This document shows positions 1-9,647 of a stretch of 64,000 nucleotides of DNA, piece after piece (positions within the stretch are counted from its first letter, which is position 1; each line of letters begins with the position of its first letter). Location: NCBI RefSeq assembly GCF_013085345.1, contig NZ_JABFAJ010000003.1, positions 357,617 to 421,616 on the forward strand, read 5' to 3'. The position numbers were made by a program, and so were the translations under genes. The notes under the pieces were generated by a model. It worked only from the letters and a program-made list of their open reading frames with translations, was not told the DNA's origin and searched no databases. This DNA comes from Isoptericola sediminis (GTDB lineage: Bacteria > Actinomycetota > Actinomycetes > Actinomycetales > Cellulomonadaceae).

Positions 1-15
1 TGGCAGGTATGTGCT

Positions 16-1546
<1,531 letters not shown>

Positions 1547-1678
1547 AAAGAGAGAAAACACCACACACCACCAGGGCGTGCGATGCCATATCGATACTGG
1601 CCAGACAAGCTAGCAAAAAAACTAGTTGTCCGATCCAAAGGAACCAATGAAGGTTCAAAATTTGGCATTGACTATCAA

Positions 1679-1703
1679 GCACACTGTTGAGTTCTCAAAC
1701 AAC
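1679..1703 (-). promoter_or_regulatory. Conserved actinobacterial rRNA leader element
   Basis: On the minus strand this reads GTTTGAGAACTCAACAGTGT with short flanks, about 130 nt upstream of 16S. This block is highly conserved in the leader of actinobacterial rrn operons and is thought to take part in antitermination or precursor processing. The region between it and 16S is AT-rich, as is usual for rRNA processing stems. Confidence 0.75.
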
Positions 1704-1764
1704 CGACACACACCATCCGAAAGCCGGAACCATCCGTCCCGACCCCGTCCGGGGCAACCCCTCT

Positions 1765-1793
1765 AACTTAGCATTTCGCTTTTCTCTCTGCAA
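1765..1793 (-). promoter_or_regulatory. Probable rrn promoter
   Basis: On the minus strand: -35 TTGCAG (1793-1788), 17-nt spacer, -10 TAAGTT (1770-1765), about 220 nt upstream of the 16S 5' end. Position and spacing fit a sigma-A-type rRNA promoter feeding the leader. Further upstream promoters may exist up to about 1860, but I could not assign them. Confidence 0.55.
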
Positions 1794-2550
1794 ACCGCCC
1801 CGATCTTTTCGATCGGATACAGCTTTGACAAAAGCGACCTGCTCCACCCGGTTCAAGGCGCACAATGCTACCTGTCCCGGAGGGTGGTGGTCGTCAGCTC
1901 CGGCCCGGCCACCGAATCGAACTTTGCAGCTCGTTCATCTGGTGTCCGTCGGCCCGTCGGGCTGACGTCAGAGAACATTACCGATGCCTCTCCCCGAGAG
2001 TCAACGTCGGACGACGTGGCGCGCGCCACTCTCGCGGCAGAGGCCCGGAATGCTGCCGCTGGAGCACCCACGATCAGGTCTCCGACCGGCGGTGCGGCGG
2101 CTGGCCTCGGCGAGACGACCTGTTCCGCAGGCGGCTCCGCCGTGTCGGCACCGTGAACGGCAGGTGGTCGACAGCCGGCAGCGAGGCCGGGTCCGTCCGG
2201 ACGTGCTCTCGTCGCGCCGTGCGATCCCGACCTCAGGACTCGCCGGTCCGGCCCGCACGCCAGATCATGACCACGCCGACCACGGCGAGGAGCGATCCAC
2301 CGATCGACATCGTGAGGCCGAGCGCCTCCCCGAGCTCGCGCACCTGGGACAGCACCACGGCGAGCACTCCCCCTGCGGCCCAGCATCGGGCCGGTCGCAC
2401 ACGGCGTCGTCCGGCGCGCGACGCCGTGACGGGCAGGACTTCTCCGCAGGAGAGGCGTCCGCTCCCCCGCTCGTGCACCCGGGGCAGCGGCGTGCGGAAG
2501 GTGGAGGCCGGGTCGCCGGCGCGGTCGGCGGACGGTCCGGAAACGACGAC
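1794..2550. other. Region without a firm gene, between rrn promoter and tRNA-Arg
   Basis: No convincing full-length gene. The only coding-like stretch is on the minus strand at 2233-2400, where a GTG-started frame of 55 codons would give two short hydrophobic segments (ending in a segment like SLLAVVGVVMIW). It has no visible ribosome site and could be a remnant of a small membrane protein. The rest is likely upstream control sequence for the rrn operon. Confidence 0.35.
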
Positions 2551-2579
2551 GGGGCCCACCAGATGATCTGGTGGGCCCC
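2551..2579 (-). terminator. Hairpin downstream of tRNA-Arg
   Basis: Inverted repeat GGGGCCCACCAGA / TCTGGTGGGCCCC with a 3-nt loop, 11 nt past the tRNA-Arg 3' end on the minus strand. There is no T-run, as is common for high-GC actinobacterial terminators. Confidence 0.6.
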
Positions 2580-2589
2580 GCGTGTGCTG

Positions 2590-2662
2590 CGCGCCCGGAG
2601 GGATTCGAACCCCCAACCTTCTGATCCGTAGTCAGATGCTCTATCCGTTGAGCTACGGGCGC
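2590..2662 (-). tRNA. tRNA-Arg (anticodon ACG)
   Basis: Minus-strand cloverleaf of 73 nt: acceptor GCGCCCG pairs with CGGGCGC, anticodon stem TCTGA/TCAGA encloses loop CTACGGA, and the T arm carries GGTTCGAATCC. The anticodon ACG (read as ICG) decodes CGU/CGC/CGA. No encoded CCA is seen. Confidence 0.95.
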
Positions 2663-2777
2663 AGTACGTCCGATGCGTTCGCACCGGCCGACGAGAACTC
2701 TACCGCCCTCCACGCCGATCCCCAAACCGGATCGGCCGTTCGTGACCCACGCCACGGGATGGCGATCGAGGCCACAG

Positions 2778-2809
2778 AAAAGGCCCCGGGCGTCGAGCTC
2801 CGAGGCCTT
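2778..2809 (-). terminator. Terminator of tRNA-Ser(GCT)
   Basis: On the minus strand AAGGCC and GGCCTT arms, extended by a second CGG/CCG pairing, are followed by TTTT. It starts 6 nt after the tRNA-Ser 3' end, so it is a good intrinsic terminator. Confidence 0.65.
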
Positions 2810-2814
2810 CCTGG

Positions 2815-2903
2815 CGGAGACGGCGGGATTTGAACCCGCGAACGGGTTGCCCCGTTACCACCTTAGCAGGGTGGCGCACTAGACCAGACTATGCGACGTC
2901 TCC
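2815..2903 (-). tRNA. tRNA-Ser (anticodon GCT)
   Basis: Minus-strand class II tRNA of 89 nt. The acceptor GGAGACG pairs with CGTCTCC, anticodon stem CCACC/GGTGG encloses loop CTGCTAA, and a long variable arm and a T arm with GGTTCAAATCC follow. The anticodon GCT reads AGC/AGU serine codons. Confidence 0.95.
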
Positions 2904-2996
2904 TCGCGGCCGGTGACGACGCACGTCGCCATGCCGCGGCGACCAGACTAACCGCCAAGGACCGGATGGAGCAAAGCGCCGTCGTATCGTCAGGGC

Positions 2997-4754
2997 ATGG
3001 CGCGCACCACAGTGGGTGAGGACTACGACGTCCTCGTCATCGGATCCGGGTTCGGCGGCAGCGTGGCGGCGCTGCGGCTCACCGAGCGGGGCTACCGCGT
3101 CGGTGTCCTCGAGGCGGGTCGGCGGTTCGCCGACCACGAGCTGCCCCGCACGTCGTGGGACCTGCGGCGCTTCCTCTGGGCACCTGCGCTCGGGTGCTTC
3201 GGCATCCAGCGCATCCACCGCCTCCGGGACGTCCTCGTCCTCGCAGGTGCCGGCGTCGGCGGCGGATCGCTCGTCTACGCCAACACGCTGTACCGCCCGG
3301 TCGGCAGGTTCTGGTCGGACCCGGCCTGGTCCGGCATCACCGACTGGGAGTCCGAGCTGCAGCCCCACTACGACCAGGCCGAACGCATGCTCGGCGTCGT
3401 CGACTACGGACGCACCACACCGGCCGACGAGGTCATGCGTGACGTCGCCCGGAGCATGGGCGTCGAGTCCACCAGCCGCACCGCACGCGTCGGGGTCTAT
3501 CTCGGGGACGACGACGCGACCGGGGCGGCCGCCGGGCCGCGGGACCCGTACTTCGGCGGGATCGGCCCGGACCGGAGCCCCTGTCGGCACTGCGGCGAGT
3601 GCATGACCGGGTGCCGGCACAACGCGAAGAACACCCTCGTCAAGAACTACCTCTACCTGGCGGAGCGCGGGGGCGCGCAGGTGCATCCCCTCACCACGGC
3701 CACCGCCGTCGTCCCGTCCCCCGACGGGGGCTACGAGATCCGCACCCACCGCACCGGCCGCCCGTGGTCACGTCGCCGGACCCTGCGCGCCCCGCAGGTC
3801 GTCCTCGCCGCCGGCACCCTCGGCACGCAACGACTGCTGCACGCGATGCGCGACGCCGGCACGTTGCCCCACCTGTCGGACCGCCTCGGCGAGCTGACCC
3901 GGACGAACTCGGAGGCGCTGCTCGGGGCCGGCCTCCCCGCCAGGGACCGGCACGAGGCCGACTACACCCGCGGCGTCGCGATCACCTCGGCGTTCGCGCC
4001 GGACGACGAGACACACGTGGAGCCGGTGCGCTACGGGCGAGGATCCAACGCGATGGGGCTGCTGCAGACCGTCCTGGTCGACGGCCGACGCCGCCCCGGG
4101 GACCGTGCCCGATGGCTCCGCTGGCTGGGAGAGCTGTGGAGGCAGCGCAGGCACCTGCCGTCGCTGCTCGACCTGCGCGGGTGGTCGCAACGGACCGTCA
4201 TCGCCCTGGTGATGCAGAACCGGGACAACTCGCTGACGACGTTCACCCGCCGCGGTGCGCTCGGCCGGAGGCTGTCCTCCCGCCAAGGGACCGGTGAGCC
4301 CAACCCCGCGTGGATCCCCGTCGCGCACGACGTCGTCCGCGCGATGGCCGCACGGATGGGCGGCGTGCCCGCCGGAAGCATCGGCGACCCGTTCGACGTC
4401 CCGATGACCGCGCACATCCTCGGCGGGTGCACGATCGGTGAGTCGGCCGACACGGGTGTCATCGACCCCTACCACCGGGTGCACGGTCACGACGGCCTGC
4501 ACGTCCTCGACGGCTCCGCCGTCACCGCCAACCTCGGGGTGAACCCGTCACTGACGATCACGGCGATGGCCGAGCGCGCGTGTGCGCTCTGGCCCAACCG
4601 CGGGGAGCCCGACCGGCGCCCGGCCCCCGGAGGCTCGTACACCGCCGTCACCCCGACCCGCCCGGTCCGACCGCTCGTCCCCGAGACGGCTCCCGGGGCC
4701 CTGCGCCTGCCCGTCGTCGAGATCCGCACACGACGCGACAAGGCGACGCCGTGA
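2997..4754 (+). CDS. GMC-family FAD-dependent oxidoreductase (cholesterol-oxidase-like)
   Basis: A 585-residue flavoenzyme of the glucose-methanol-choline family, the subgroup that contains mycobacterial ChoD. The N-terminal dinucleotide-binding motif VIGSGFGGSVAALRL lies at about residues 15-30. A second conserved block is AGVGGGSLVYANTLY, and a cysteine-rich loop CRHCGECMTGCRHNAKN sits near residue 200. The C-terminal block runs HILGGCTIGE to VNPSLTITAMAERA, the usual FAD/substrate half with a conserved Asn-Pro. The substrate is probably a sterol or other hydrophobic alcohol, but the sequence does not prove it. The start is ATG 6 nt after a -10-like TATCGT (2985-2990), so the mRNA is probably leaderless. 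It stands alone and is convergent with the hydrolase gene to its right. Confidence 0.85.
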   Translation: MARTTVGEDYDVLVIGSGFGGSVAALRLTERGYRVGVLEAGRRFADHELPRTSWDLRRFLWAPALGCFGIQRIHRLRDVLVLAGAGVGGGSLVYANTLYRPVGRFWSDPAWSGITDWESELQPHYDQAERMLGVVDYGRTTPADEVMRDVARSMGVESTSRTARVGVYLGDDDATGAAAGPRDPYFGGIGPDRSPCRHCGECMTGCRHNAKNTLVKNYLYLAERGGAQVHPLTTATAVVPSPDGGYEIRTHRTGRPWSRRRTLRAPQVVLAAGTLGTQRLLHAMRDAGTLPHLSDRLGELTRTNSEALLGAGLPARDRHEADYTRGVAITSAFAPDDETHVEPVRYGRGSNAMGLLQTVLVDGRRRPGDRARWLRWLGELWRQRRHLPSLLDLRGWSQRTVIALVMQNRDNSLTTFTRRGALGRRLSSRQGTGEPNPAWIPVAHDVVRAMAARMGGVPAGSIGDPFDVPMTAHILGGCTIGESADTGVIDPYHRVHGHDGLHVLDGSAVTANLGVNPSLTITAMAERACALWPNRGEPDRRPAPGGSYTAVTPTRPVRPLVPETAPGALRLPVVEIRTRRDKATP

Positions 4755-4860
4755 CGTCGCACCCCGGCCGGTGGCGGAGGGCGGGGTCTGCTGCACCGGG
4801 GGCCCGGGACGGCTCCAGACTCGATGACGTCCGTCCGCGCGGCCGCCGTCGGGTGCGGCG

Positions 4861-6162
4861 CTAAGCCGCCGTGTGCCGGACGACCCACTCGGTGACGATG
4901 CCGACGACCTCGGGATCGACGGGGCGGCGCACTTCCTCGCGGTACAGCCGGAGGGAGGGCGTGCCCGGTTGGCGACGCAGCGTGTGCGACAGGTCCGGGA
5001 TGCGGTGGACGGTGACCTCGGCGGGAGCGGTGGACCGGACGACGTCGAGGTCGTCGCTGCTGACCTGGAGGTCCTTCTCGCCGGTGATCGCGAGGACCGG
5101 GGCGGTGATGCGGCGGATGTCCTCGACCGGGTCATGGGCCATGTACTCGCGGACCCAGCGGGCGTTGACCCGGGCCCCGTTGACACGCGCGACGTCGGCC
5201 GTCGTGGCCTTGAGCCTGCGGTGGTTGCCCCGCACCCTGTCGACGAGGTCGATGCGCAGCAGGCGCATGACGGCGCGCAGCACGGCAGGAAGGCCGTCTC
5301 GCAGCCTCTCGGCCTGCTGCACGAGCACCTCCTCACCCGGACGTGCCGCACCGGCGAGGAGTACGACGCCCGCCAGGTGTGTGTCCCCCGCCGCGACGGC
5401 GGCGGCGAGCAGGGCACCCTCGCTGTGGCCCAGGACGACGACGCGAGCGGGGTCGACCCCTGGTTGTGACGCCAGCAGGGCTCGGGCAGCACGTGCGTCC
5501 GCCACGAGGTCCGACACGCCGGCAGCGCGCCAGTCTCCGGGGCTGGCGCCGACACCCCGCTTGTCGTAGCGCAGGCTGGCCACGCCGCGGGCCGCGAGGG
5601 CGTGCGCAAGCTGGCGGGAGACGTCGACCTGCAGCCGTGGGTGGCTGCCTTCACGGTCCAGCGGCCCGGAGCCCGGCAGCAGCAGCACCGCCGCACGCGC
5701 AGGACTGTCGGGACGGCAGACCGTGCCCGCCAGAGTCGCCCCCTCGGAGGTGAAGCGCACGTCGTGCTCGCGGATGGCTGTCGGCGGCGAGGACTCGGTC
5801 GTCACGCCGCGTGACGCGAGCGTATCGGCGACGGTGCGGGCGCCCTCGTGGCCGAGGAGGAACTCGTCCCAGCGGGCGCCACGCAGCTCGATCCGCAGCG
5901 CCGGCTGACCGCGCCGCACCGAGACGACGGTGCGACGCATGCGACCGCCCTCACGACGGCGCCACGTGCCGACCTTGCGCAGCCCGGGCACACCCAGGCC
6001 CGGCGCGCGGATCCCTCGTGCGGCGCGCATGCCGTCGCGCTCCACGGACACGGCGGCGACGGCGGCCCACGGGACGCTGATGTCGCGCACGAGCCCGGCG
6101 ACCTTCTCGTACACGCTGAAGGACACGGACAGCTCGGACGGGGTGGAGGTGATCGTCGGCAT
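4861..6162 (-). CDS. Alpha/beta hydrolase with N-terminal PH-like extension
   Basis: A 433-residue protein with two parts. Residues 1-120 form a beta-rich segment resembling bacterial PH-like domains. From about residue 130 a peptidase/esterase-type alpha/beta hydrolase follows: LLLPGSGPLDREGS, then LRYDKRGVGAS, nucleophile elbow GHSEG with Ser247, a probable acid in ITGEKD near 365, and the catalytic His in DLSH near 395. The fold resembles the YqjL/dienelactone-type serine hydrolases annotated as alpha/beta fold hydrolases; the substrate is unknown. No signal peptide is seen. ATG lies 7 nt after the -10 AACAAT, so the transcript is probably leaderless. It is divergent from a winged-helix gene that probably controls it. 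Confidence 0.8.
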   Translation of the reverse strand: MPTITSTPSELSVSFSVYEKVAGLVRDISVPWAAVAAVSVERDGMRAARGIRAPGLGVPGLRKVGTWRRREGGRMRRTVVSVRRGQPALRIELRGARWDEFLLGHEGARTVADTLASRGVTTESSPPTAIREHDVRFTSEGATLAGTVCRPDSPARAAVLLLPGSGPLDREGSHPRLQVDVSRQLAHALAARGVASLRYDKRGVGASPGDWRAAGVSDLVADARAARALLASQPGVDPARVVVLGHSEGALLAAAVAAGDTHLAGVVLLAGAARPGEEVLVQQAERLRDGLPAVLRAVMRLLRIDLVDRVRGNHRRLKATTADVARVNGARVNARWVREYMAHDPVEDIRRITAPVLAITGEKDLQVSSDDLDVVRSTAPAEVTVHRIPDLSHTLRRQPGTPSLRLYREEVRRPVDPEVVGIVTEWVVRHTAA

Positions 6163-6169
6163 GACCTAG

Positions 6170-6208
6170 ATTGTTCTCATCGATGGAAGCATTGTCAAGA
6201 TTGAGAAT
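6170..6208 (-). promoter_or_regulatory. Divergent promoter/operator between hydrolase and winged-helix regulator
   Basis: Minus-strand promoter: consensus -35 TTGACA (6198-6193), 17-nt spacer, -10 AACAAT (6175-6170), predicted start at or next to the hydrolase ATG. An inverted pair TTCTCA (6174-6179) and TGAGAA (6202-6207) flanks the promoter core and is a candidate operator for the divergent regulator. Confidence 0.6.
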
Positions 6209-6219
6209 GGTGAGTGACC

Positions 6220-6747
6220 ATGACGCTGTCGAGCCTTCTGCTGCACCCGGTGCGGCTGCGGGTCGTCCAGACGTTCCTCGGACGCGGCGAGCTGACGACC
6301 GCAGCACTGGGGAGGCATCTCGCCGACGTCCCGTCGGCCACGCTCTACCGACACGTCAACGCCCTGCTGGAGGCCGGCGTGCTCGAGGTCGTCGACGAAC
6401 GCAAGGTGCGCGGTGCCGTCGAGCGCACCCTGGTCCTGCGGACGGCCCGAGCCAGCCTCGGTCCCGACGAGGCGGCCGCGATGACCGCCGAGGAGCACCG
6501 TCGGGCTTTCGCCGTGTTCGTGGCCGGGCTGATCGGCGACCTGGACCGCTACCTGGCGCGCGGGGACCAGGATCTCGCGCGCGACCGGGTCGGCTACCGG
6601 CAGTACGCCGCCCACCTGACCGACGAGGAGATGGACGACTTCGTCGCCGATCTGCGCGCCGTCATCGAGCCCCGGCTCGAGCTCGCGCCAGGCCCCGGCC
6701 GACGACGCCGACTGGTCAGCCACGTCCTGATGCCGGACGCCGACTGA
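6220..6747 (+). CDS. ArsR-like winged-helix transcriptional regulator
   Basis: A 175-residue protein from the ATG at 6220; a GTG at 6214 would add two residues. Residues 4-70 form a winged-helix domain: LLLHPVRLRVVQTFLGRGEL, then a recognition helix around PSATLYRHVNALLEAGVLEVV and a wing. The rest is helical and matches the C-terminal part of helix-turn-helix proteins of the PadR/ArsR-like type seen next to hydrolases. A weak GGTGAG lies 6 nt before the ATG. Being divergent from the hydrolase gene, with an inverted repeat in the shared promoter, it is probably a local repressor of both. The ligand is unknown. Confidence 0.75.
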   Translation: MTLSSLLLHPVRLRVVQTFLGRGELTTAALGRHLADVPSATLYRHVNALLEAGVLEVVDERKVRGAVERTLVLRTARASLGPDEAAAMTAEEHRRAFAVFVAGLIGDLDRYLARGDQDLARDRVGYRQYAAHLTDEEMDDFVADLRAVIEPRLELAPGPGRRRRLVSHVLMPDAD

Positions 6748-6751
6748 CGGG

Positions 6752-7747
6752 TCATTCGAACGCGTCGAGCACCTCACGGGCCGCGGCGGCGACGAGTCGG
6801 TCGTCGTGGTCGGCGTCCGGCTGCCCCTTGTCGGAGAAGACGGCGAGCACGACGGGAGCGCGACCGGGCGGGGTGACCACCGCGATGTCGTTGCGGGTGC
6901 CGAACCCACCGGTCCCGGTCTTGTCGCCCACGGCCCAGCCCGCGGGTGTGCCGGCGCGGATCAGGTCGTCGCCGGTCGTGTTGCCGAGGAGCCAGTCGTT
7001 GAAGAGGTCTCGGTCGTCGGTGTCGAGCGCCGCCCCGACGGCGAAGGCCCGCAGGGTCGCGGCCATGGCACGCGGGGTGGTCGTGTCGCGGACGTCCCCC
7101 GGGACGGCCTCGTTCAGGGAGGGTTCGTCGCGCACGGGCCGTGTCACGTCGTCGCCGACGGCCTGAAGGGCCGATCGGAGGCCTGCGGGCCCGCCGACGT
7201 CCCGCAGCAGGAGGTTGGCGGCGGTGTTGTCGCTGCGGCGGACGGCGGCCTCGGCGAGCTCACGGCGGGTCATCCCCGTGCTGACGCGGTCCTGCGTCAC
7301 CGGCGAGTACGCGACGAGGTCCGCCTCGGTGAAGGTGAGGACCTGGTCGAGCTCCGTGTCGTCGGTCGTGGCGAGCACCACCCCCGCGAGCGGCGCCTTG
7401 ATCGTGGACGCGTAGGCGAAGCGCTCGTCGGCCCGGTACTCGACCTGCTGCCCGGACCCGGTGTCGACGGCGACGACGCCGAGGCGGGCGTCGAACTGCG
7501 CCTCCAGCTCCTCCAGCGCCCGGGCCACCTGCGGGTCCGTCGGCACCTCATCGCCGGGACCGGCGGAGTCGGGAGGCTCGGTGGCCTCGCGGCCGGCCAC
7601 CGCCGCCGGTGGCTCCTCGGCCACGGCGGCGGACGACCCGTCGTCGGGGCCTTCCTCGACGGCGCCGCAGCCTGCCCCGAGCAGCAGGACGAGGACCGCC
7701 GGCAGGTACCGACGCGCGACGGTCCGGGATGTGGTGCGATCGCGCAC
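6752..7747 (-). CDS. Class A beta-lactamase, lipoprotein
   Basis: A 331-residue serine beta-lactamase. All class A motifs are present: S-x-x-K as STIK (Ser114, Lys117), SDN at 172-174, the omega-loop glutamate in DEPSLNEA (Glu208), and KTG at 276-278. A lipoprotein signal with lipobox LLGAGC puts the mature N-terminus at Cys27, so the enzyme is anchored on the outer face of the membrane. A Pro/Ala/Glu-rich linker (about 30-70) follows. The start has a good ribosome site (GAAGGAGGAG). No BlaR/BlaI pair is nearby, so it may be constitutive. The spectrum cannot be read from sequence. It is convergent with the winged-helix gene, 4 nt apart. Confidence 0.95.
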   Translation of the reverse strand: MRDRTTSRTVARRYLPAVLVLLLGAGCGAVEEGPDDGSSAAVAEEPPAAVAGREATEPPDSAGPGDEVPTDPQVARALEELEAQFDARLGVVAVDTGSGQQVEYRADERFAYASTIKAPLAGVVLATTDDTELDQVLTFTEADLVAYSPVTQDRVSTGMTRRELAEAAVRRSDNTAANLLLRDVGGPAGLRSALQAVGDDVTRPVRDEPSLNEAVPGDVRDTTTPRAMAATLRAFAVGAALDTDDRDLFNDWLLGNTTGDDLIRAGTPAGWAVGDKTGTGGFGTRNDIAVVTPPGRAPVVLAVFSDKGQPDADHDDRLVAAAAREVLDAFE

Positions 7748-8077
7748 GTCGTCTCCTCCTTCTCGCGCGGAAGGGCCTGGTCCATGGACGGCTCCGACGT
7801 CGGCCGGTGGTCAGCCGCCGGGTTCGACGAACCGAAGTTCCCGACCATCCGGCGGGTCGGGCCCGCCGACCTCCACGCCATTCTCGATCACCGCGGACAG
7901 GCCGTCGACGAGCGCGGTCTTGCCGGCCGGGTCCACCTGTCCCGGGTGACCCTCGTGGGCCACTCCCAGGGTGCCCGGACGGTCGCCGGACCGTGCGCGC
8001 TCGTGTGCCGAGCACCGCCGACCGGATGCCGGGGCCGGCGGTGCTCAGCGGTCTGGGCGCCTACAGCGCGGTCGGGC
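7748..8077. other. Gap with a possible 50-codon minus-strand ORF
   Basis: No firm gene. A minus-strand frame 7963 to 7811 (GTG start, no ribosome site) encodes 50 residues with good codon bias, including a stretch like ALVDGLSAVIENGVEV; the frame stays open a further 26 codons upstream, back to a TGA, but without a start. The plus strand of the same bases reads VTLVGHSQGA, which looks like a hydrolase elbow but has no gene around it. It may be an eroded gene. An 8-bp GCACCGCC/GGCGGTGC hairpin near 8017-8045 is also present. Confidence 0.3.
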
Positions 8078-8167
8078 TCAGTTCCAGAGCCCGACCATGA
8101 AGAGGACGGCGCCGAGGAGGACGATCAAGGTCGTCCACCAAGCGGCCTGCTCGAGTCGGCTGGTCAT
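8078..8167 (-). CDS. 29-residue membrane peptide
   Basis: ATG at 8167 is preceded by a strong ribosome site (AAGGTGAGG, 5 nt spacing). The peptide has a short basic/acidic N-terminus (MTSRLEQAAWW) and one hydrophobic helix (TLIVLLGAVLFMVGLWN), ending at a TGA at 8078. It resembles the small single-span subunits or regulators found beside membrane complexes, but I do not recognise the family. It lies in tandem with a second tiny membrane ORF. Confidence 0.55.
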   Translation of the reverse strand: MTSRLEQAAWWTTLIVLLGAVLFMVGLWN

Positions 8168-8220
8168 GCTTACCTCACCTTCGGATGTGTGTCAGACGTC
8201 TGTTGGGCGCGCTCGGCGGA

Positions 8221-8301
8221 TCAGCTCCACCACAGGAACAGCACGATCGCCAGCAGAGCGAGCGGGGCCAGCGAGAGCCAGCGCACGGTGCGGGTGTCCA
8301 C
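8221..8301 (-). CDS. 26-residue membrane peptide
   Basis: GTG start at 8301 behind a near-perfect ribosome site (AAGGGAGGTGA, 3 nt spacing). The peptide starts MDTRTVRW, continues as one hydrophobic span (LSLAPLALLAIVLFLWWS) and stops at 8221. Same strand as and 53 nt upstream of the 29-residue ORF. Both share the pattern charged N-terminus, single span, Trp-rich end. Function unknown; a small subunit, a regulator or a toxin-like peptide are possible. Confidence 0.55.
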   Translation of the reverse strand: MDTRTVRWLSLAPLALLAIVLFLWWS

Positions 8302-8534
8302 GGGTCACCTCCCTTCGGTGTCGATCGGCGCCGACGGCCATGTCGCACGTCGGAGCAGCAAGGTGGTCGGCTCGCCCGCCTCGCCCCAGGAGCAGCCGGG
8401 CGGCGCGACGGGGCAGGACAGCTCGATCCGCGGTCTGGGTCGACGGCCCGGTGACGCTGCCGGGACCGACGTCGAGACTCGGGCCGTCGACCACGGCGCG
8501 GCCGCCGTGCACGTCGGTCGGAGGCCGGTCTCGC

Positions 8535-9497
8535 TCAGGACGGGGCGCGCTCACCGGCCGCCTGGCTCAGCTGGGTCGAGTACCAGTCGAGCGTGCTCTC
8601 GAGCGCTTCGAGCAGCGGCGTCGGGTGCGCCTCGAATCGTTGCTCGAACGCGGTCGACACCATGTTCTGCGGAAGCAGGTGCTGGTAGAACATCTCGGCG
8701 TACTCGGCCATGAACGTCTCGTCGAACGGTCCGTACGGACGGGCTTCCTCGAGACGGTGCACCCGCAGCGGGCGCCCGACCAGACGACCGACCTCCCGGT
8801 GGACCTCGTCGGTCGTGACCGCCGGGACGGCAGGCAGGTGCCAGACCCGCCCGCCGTCCTCCTCGCGGGCCTCGCCCAGGGTGGCAAGTCCAGCGGCGAC
8901 GTCCGGGACGAAGGAGTAGCTGTGCGGGAGGGAGGTGTCGCCGAGGGCGAGGACCGGCTCGTCGGTCAGCGCCCCGGGGAAGAACGCACCGCCGAGGGTG
9001 GAGTTGACGACGCCCGGACCGAAGAAGTCGGCGGAGCGACCCAGGGCGACCCAGGCGTCGCCTGCTTCGTGCCGACGGAGGTAGAAGCTGTCGAGGTCCG
9101 CGCGCATGCGGCCCTTCCGGCTGGTGGCTGCCCAGGGCGTGCTCTCGGTGATCGCCTCCCCGTCGGCCTCACCGTAGGGGTACAGCGTGTCCAGCACCAC
9201 GAGCCGGGCGCCGTGGTGCGAGGCTGCGCGGACCACGCTGCGCGCGATCCGCGGCATCACCTCCACCTGCAGGTGATAGGAGACGTTGACGCAGTGGTAG
9301 AGGACGCTCGCTCCTTCGGTGGCCCGGAGCGCCTGCTCTGGATCCGTGAGGTCGGCTCGACGCAGTTCCGCGCCGGCGGGCGCCTCGACGGCGCTGCGGT
9401 CGACCACTCGGACACGATGACCTCGGGTCACCAGCGCTCGCGCGAGAGTGGTGCCGGCCGGGCCGGCACCAAGGACGACGTGCAGGGAACTGTTCAT
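8535..9497 (-). CDS. NAD(P)-dependent epimerase/dehydratase family protein (atypical SDR)
   Basis: A 320-residue Rossmann protein of the extended SDR type. The cofactor motif GAGPAGTTLARAL lies at about 11-23, an acidic switch (RADLTD) near 48, and a motif VLDTLYPYGEADG in the position of the SDR active-site tyrosine near 107. It resembles NAD-dependent epimerase/NmrA-like reductases; the substrate is unknown. ATG has the ribosome site GAGGAG. Its promoter region carries a 20-bp palindrome that matches the one in front of the adjacent TetR gene, so it is very likely the target of that repressor. Confidence 0.8.
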   Translation of the reverse strand: MNSSLHVVLGAGPAGTTLARALVTRGHRVRVVDRSAVEAPAGAELRRADLTDPEQALRATEGASVLYHCVNVSYHLQVEVMPRIARSVVRAASHHGARLVVLDTLYPYGEADGEAITESTPWAATSRKGRMRADLDSFYLRRHEAGDAWVALGRSADFFGPGVVNSTLGGAFFPGALTDEPVLALGDTSLPHSYSFVPDVAAGLATLGEAREEDGGRVWHLPAVPAVTTDEVHREVGRLVGRPLRVHRLEEARPYGPFDETFMAEYAEMFYQHLLPQNMVSTAFEQRFEAHPTPLLEALESTLDWYSTQLSQAAGERAPS

Positions 9498-9511
9498 GAG
9501 GACTCCTCGGG

Positions 9512-9531
9512 GTGAGTGAATGGTCAGTCAC
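9512..9531 (-). promoter_or_regulatory. TetR-type operator upstream of the SDR gene
   Basis: Imperfect palindrome GTGAGTGAATGGTCAGTCAC, 15 nt upstream of the SDR ATG. It agrees with the palindrome at 10254-10273 in 16 of 20 positions. Confidence 0.65.
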
Positions 9532-9541
9532 TTAGACGGGC

Positions 9542-9570
9542 GAAAAAATGGGCCCGCCGATCTGCGGGCC
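9542..9570 (-). terminator. Rho-independent terminator after the TetR gene
   Basis: On the minus strand GGCCCGC and GCGGGCC arms with a 6-nt loop are followed by CATTTTTT. This is the clearest T-tailed terminator in the window. It ends the TetR transcript before the SDR promoter. Confidence 0.8.
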
Positions 9571-9647
9571 GGCCATCAGTCGATGACGACGAGGACTGCG
9601 TACGTCATCGGAAGGGCCGCGACGAGCGCGACCACGACGGTGCGCCA

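Noticed and set aside
1825..1830. A plus-strand TTGACA near the rrn promoter
   Set aside because: No -10 at a suitable distance and no plus-strand gene to serve.
1868..2755. A 295-codon minus-strand frame running through tRNA-Arg
   Set aside because: Passes through a tRNA and its terminator; only a short hydrophobic tail (2233-2400) looks even weakly coding.
7780..8000. Plus-strand peptide VTLVGHSQGA suggesting a hydrolase fragment
   Set aside because: The rest of the frame lacks the fold, has no start with a ribosome site, and the minus strand has an equally good reading.
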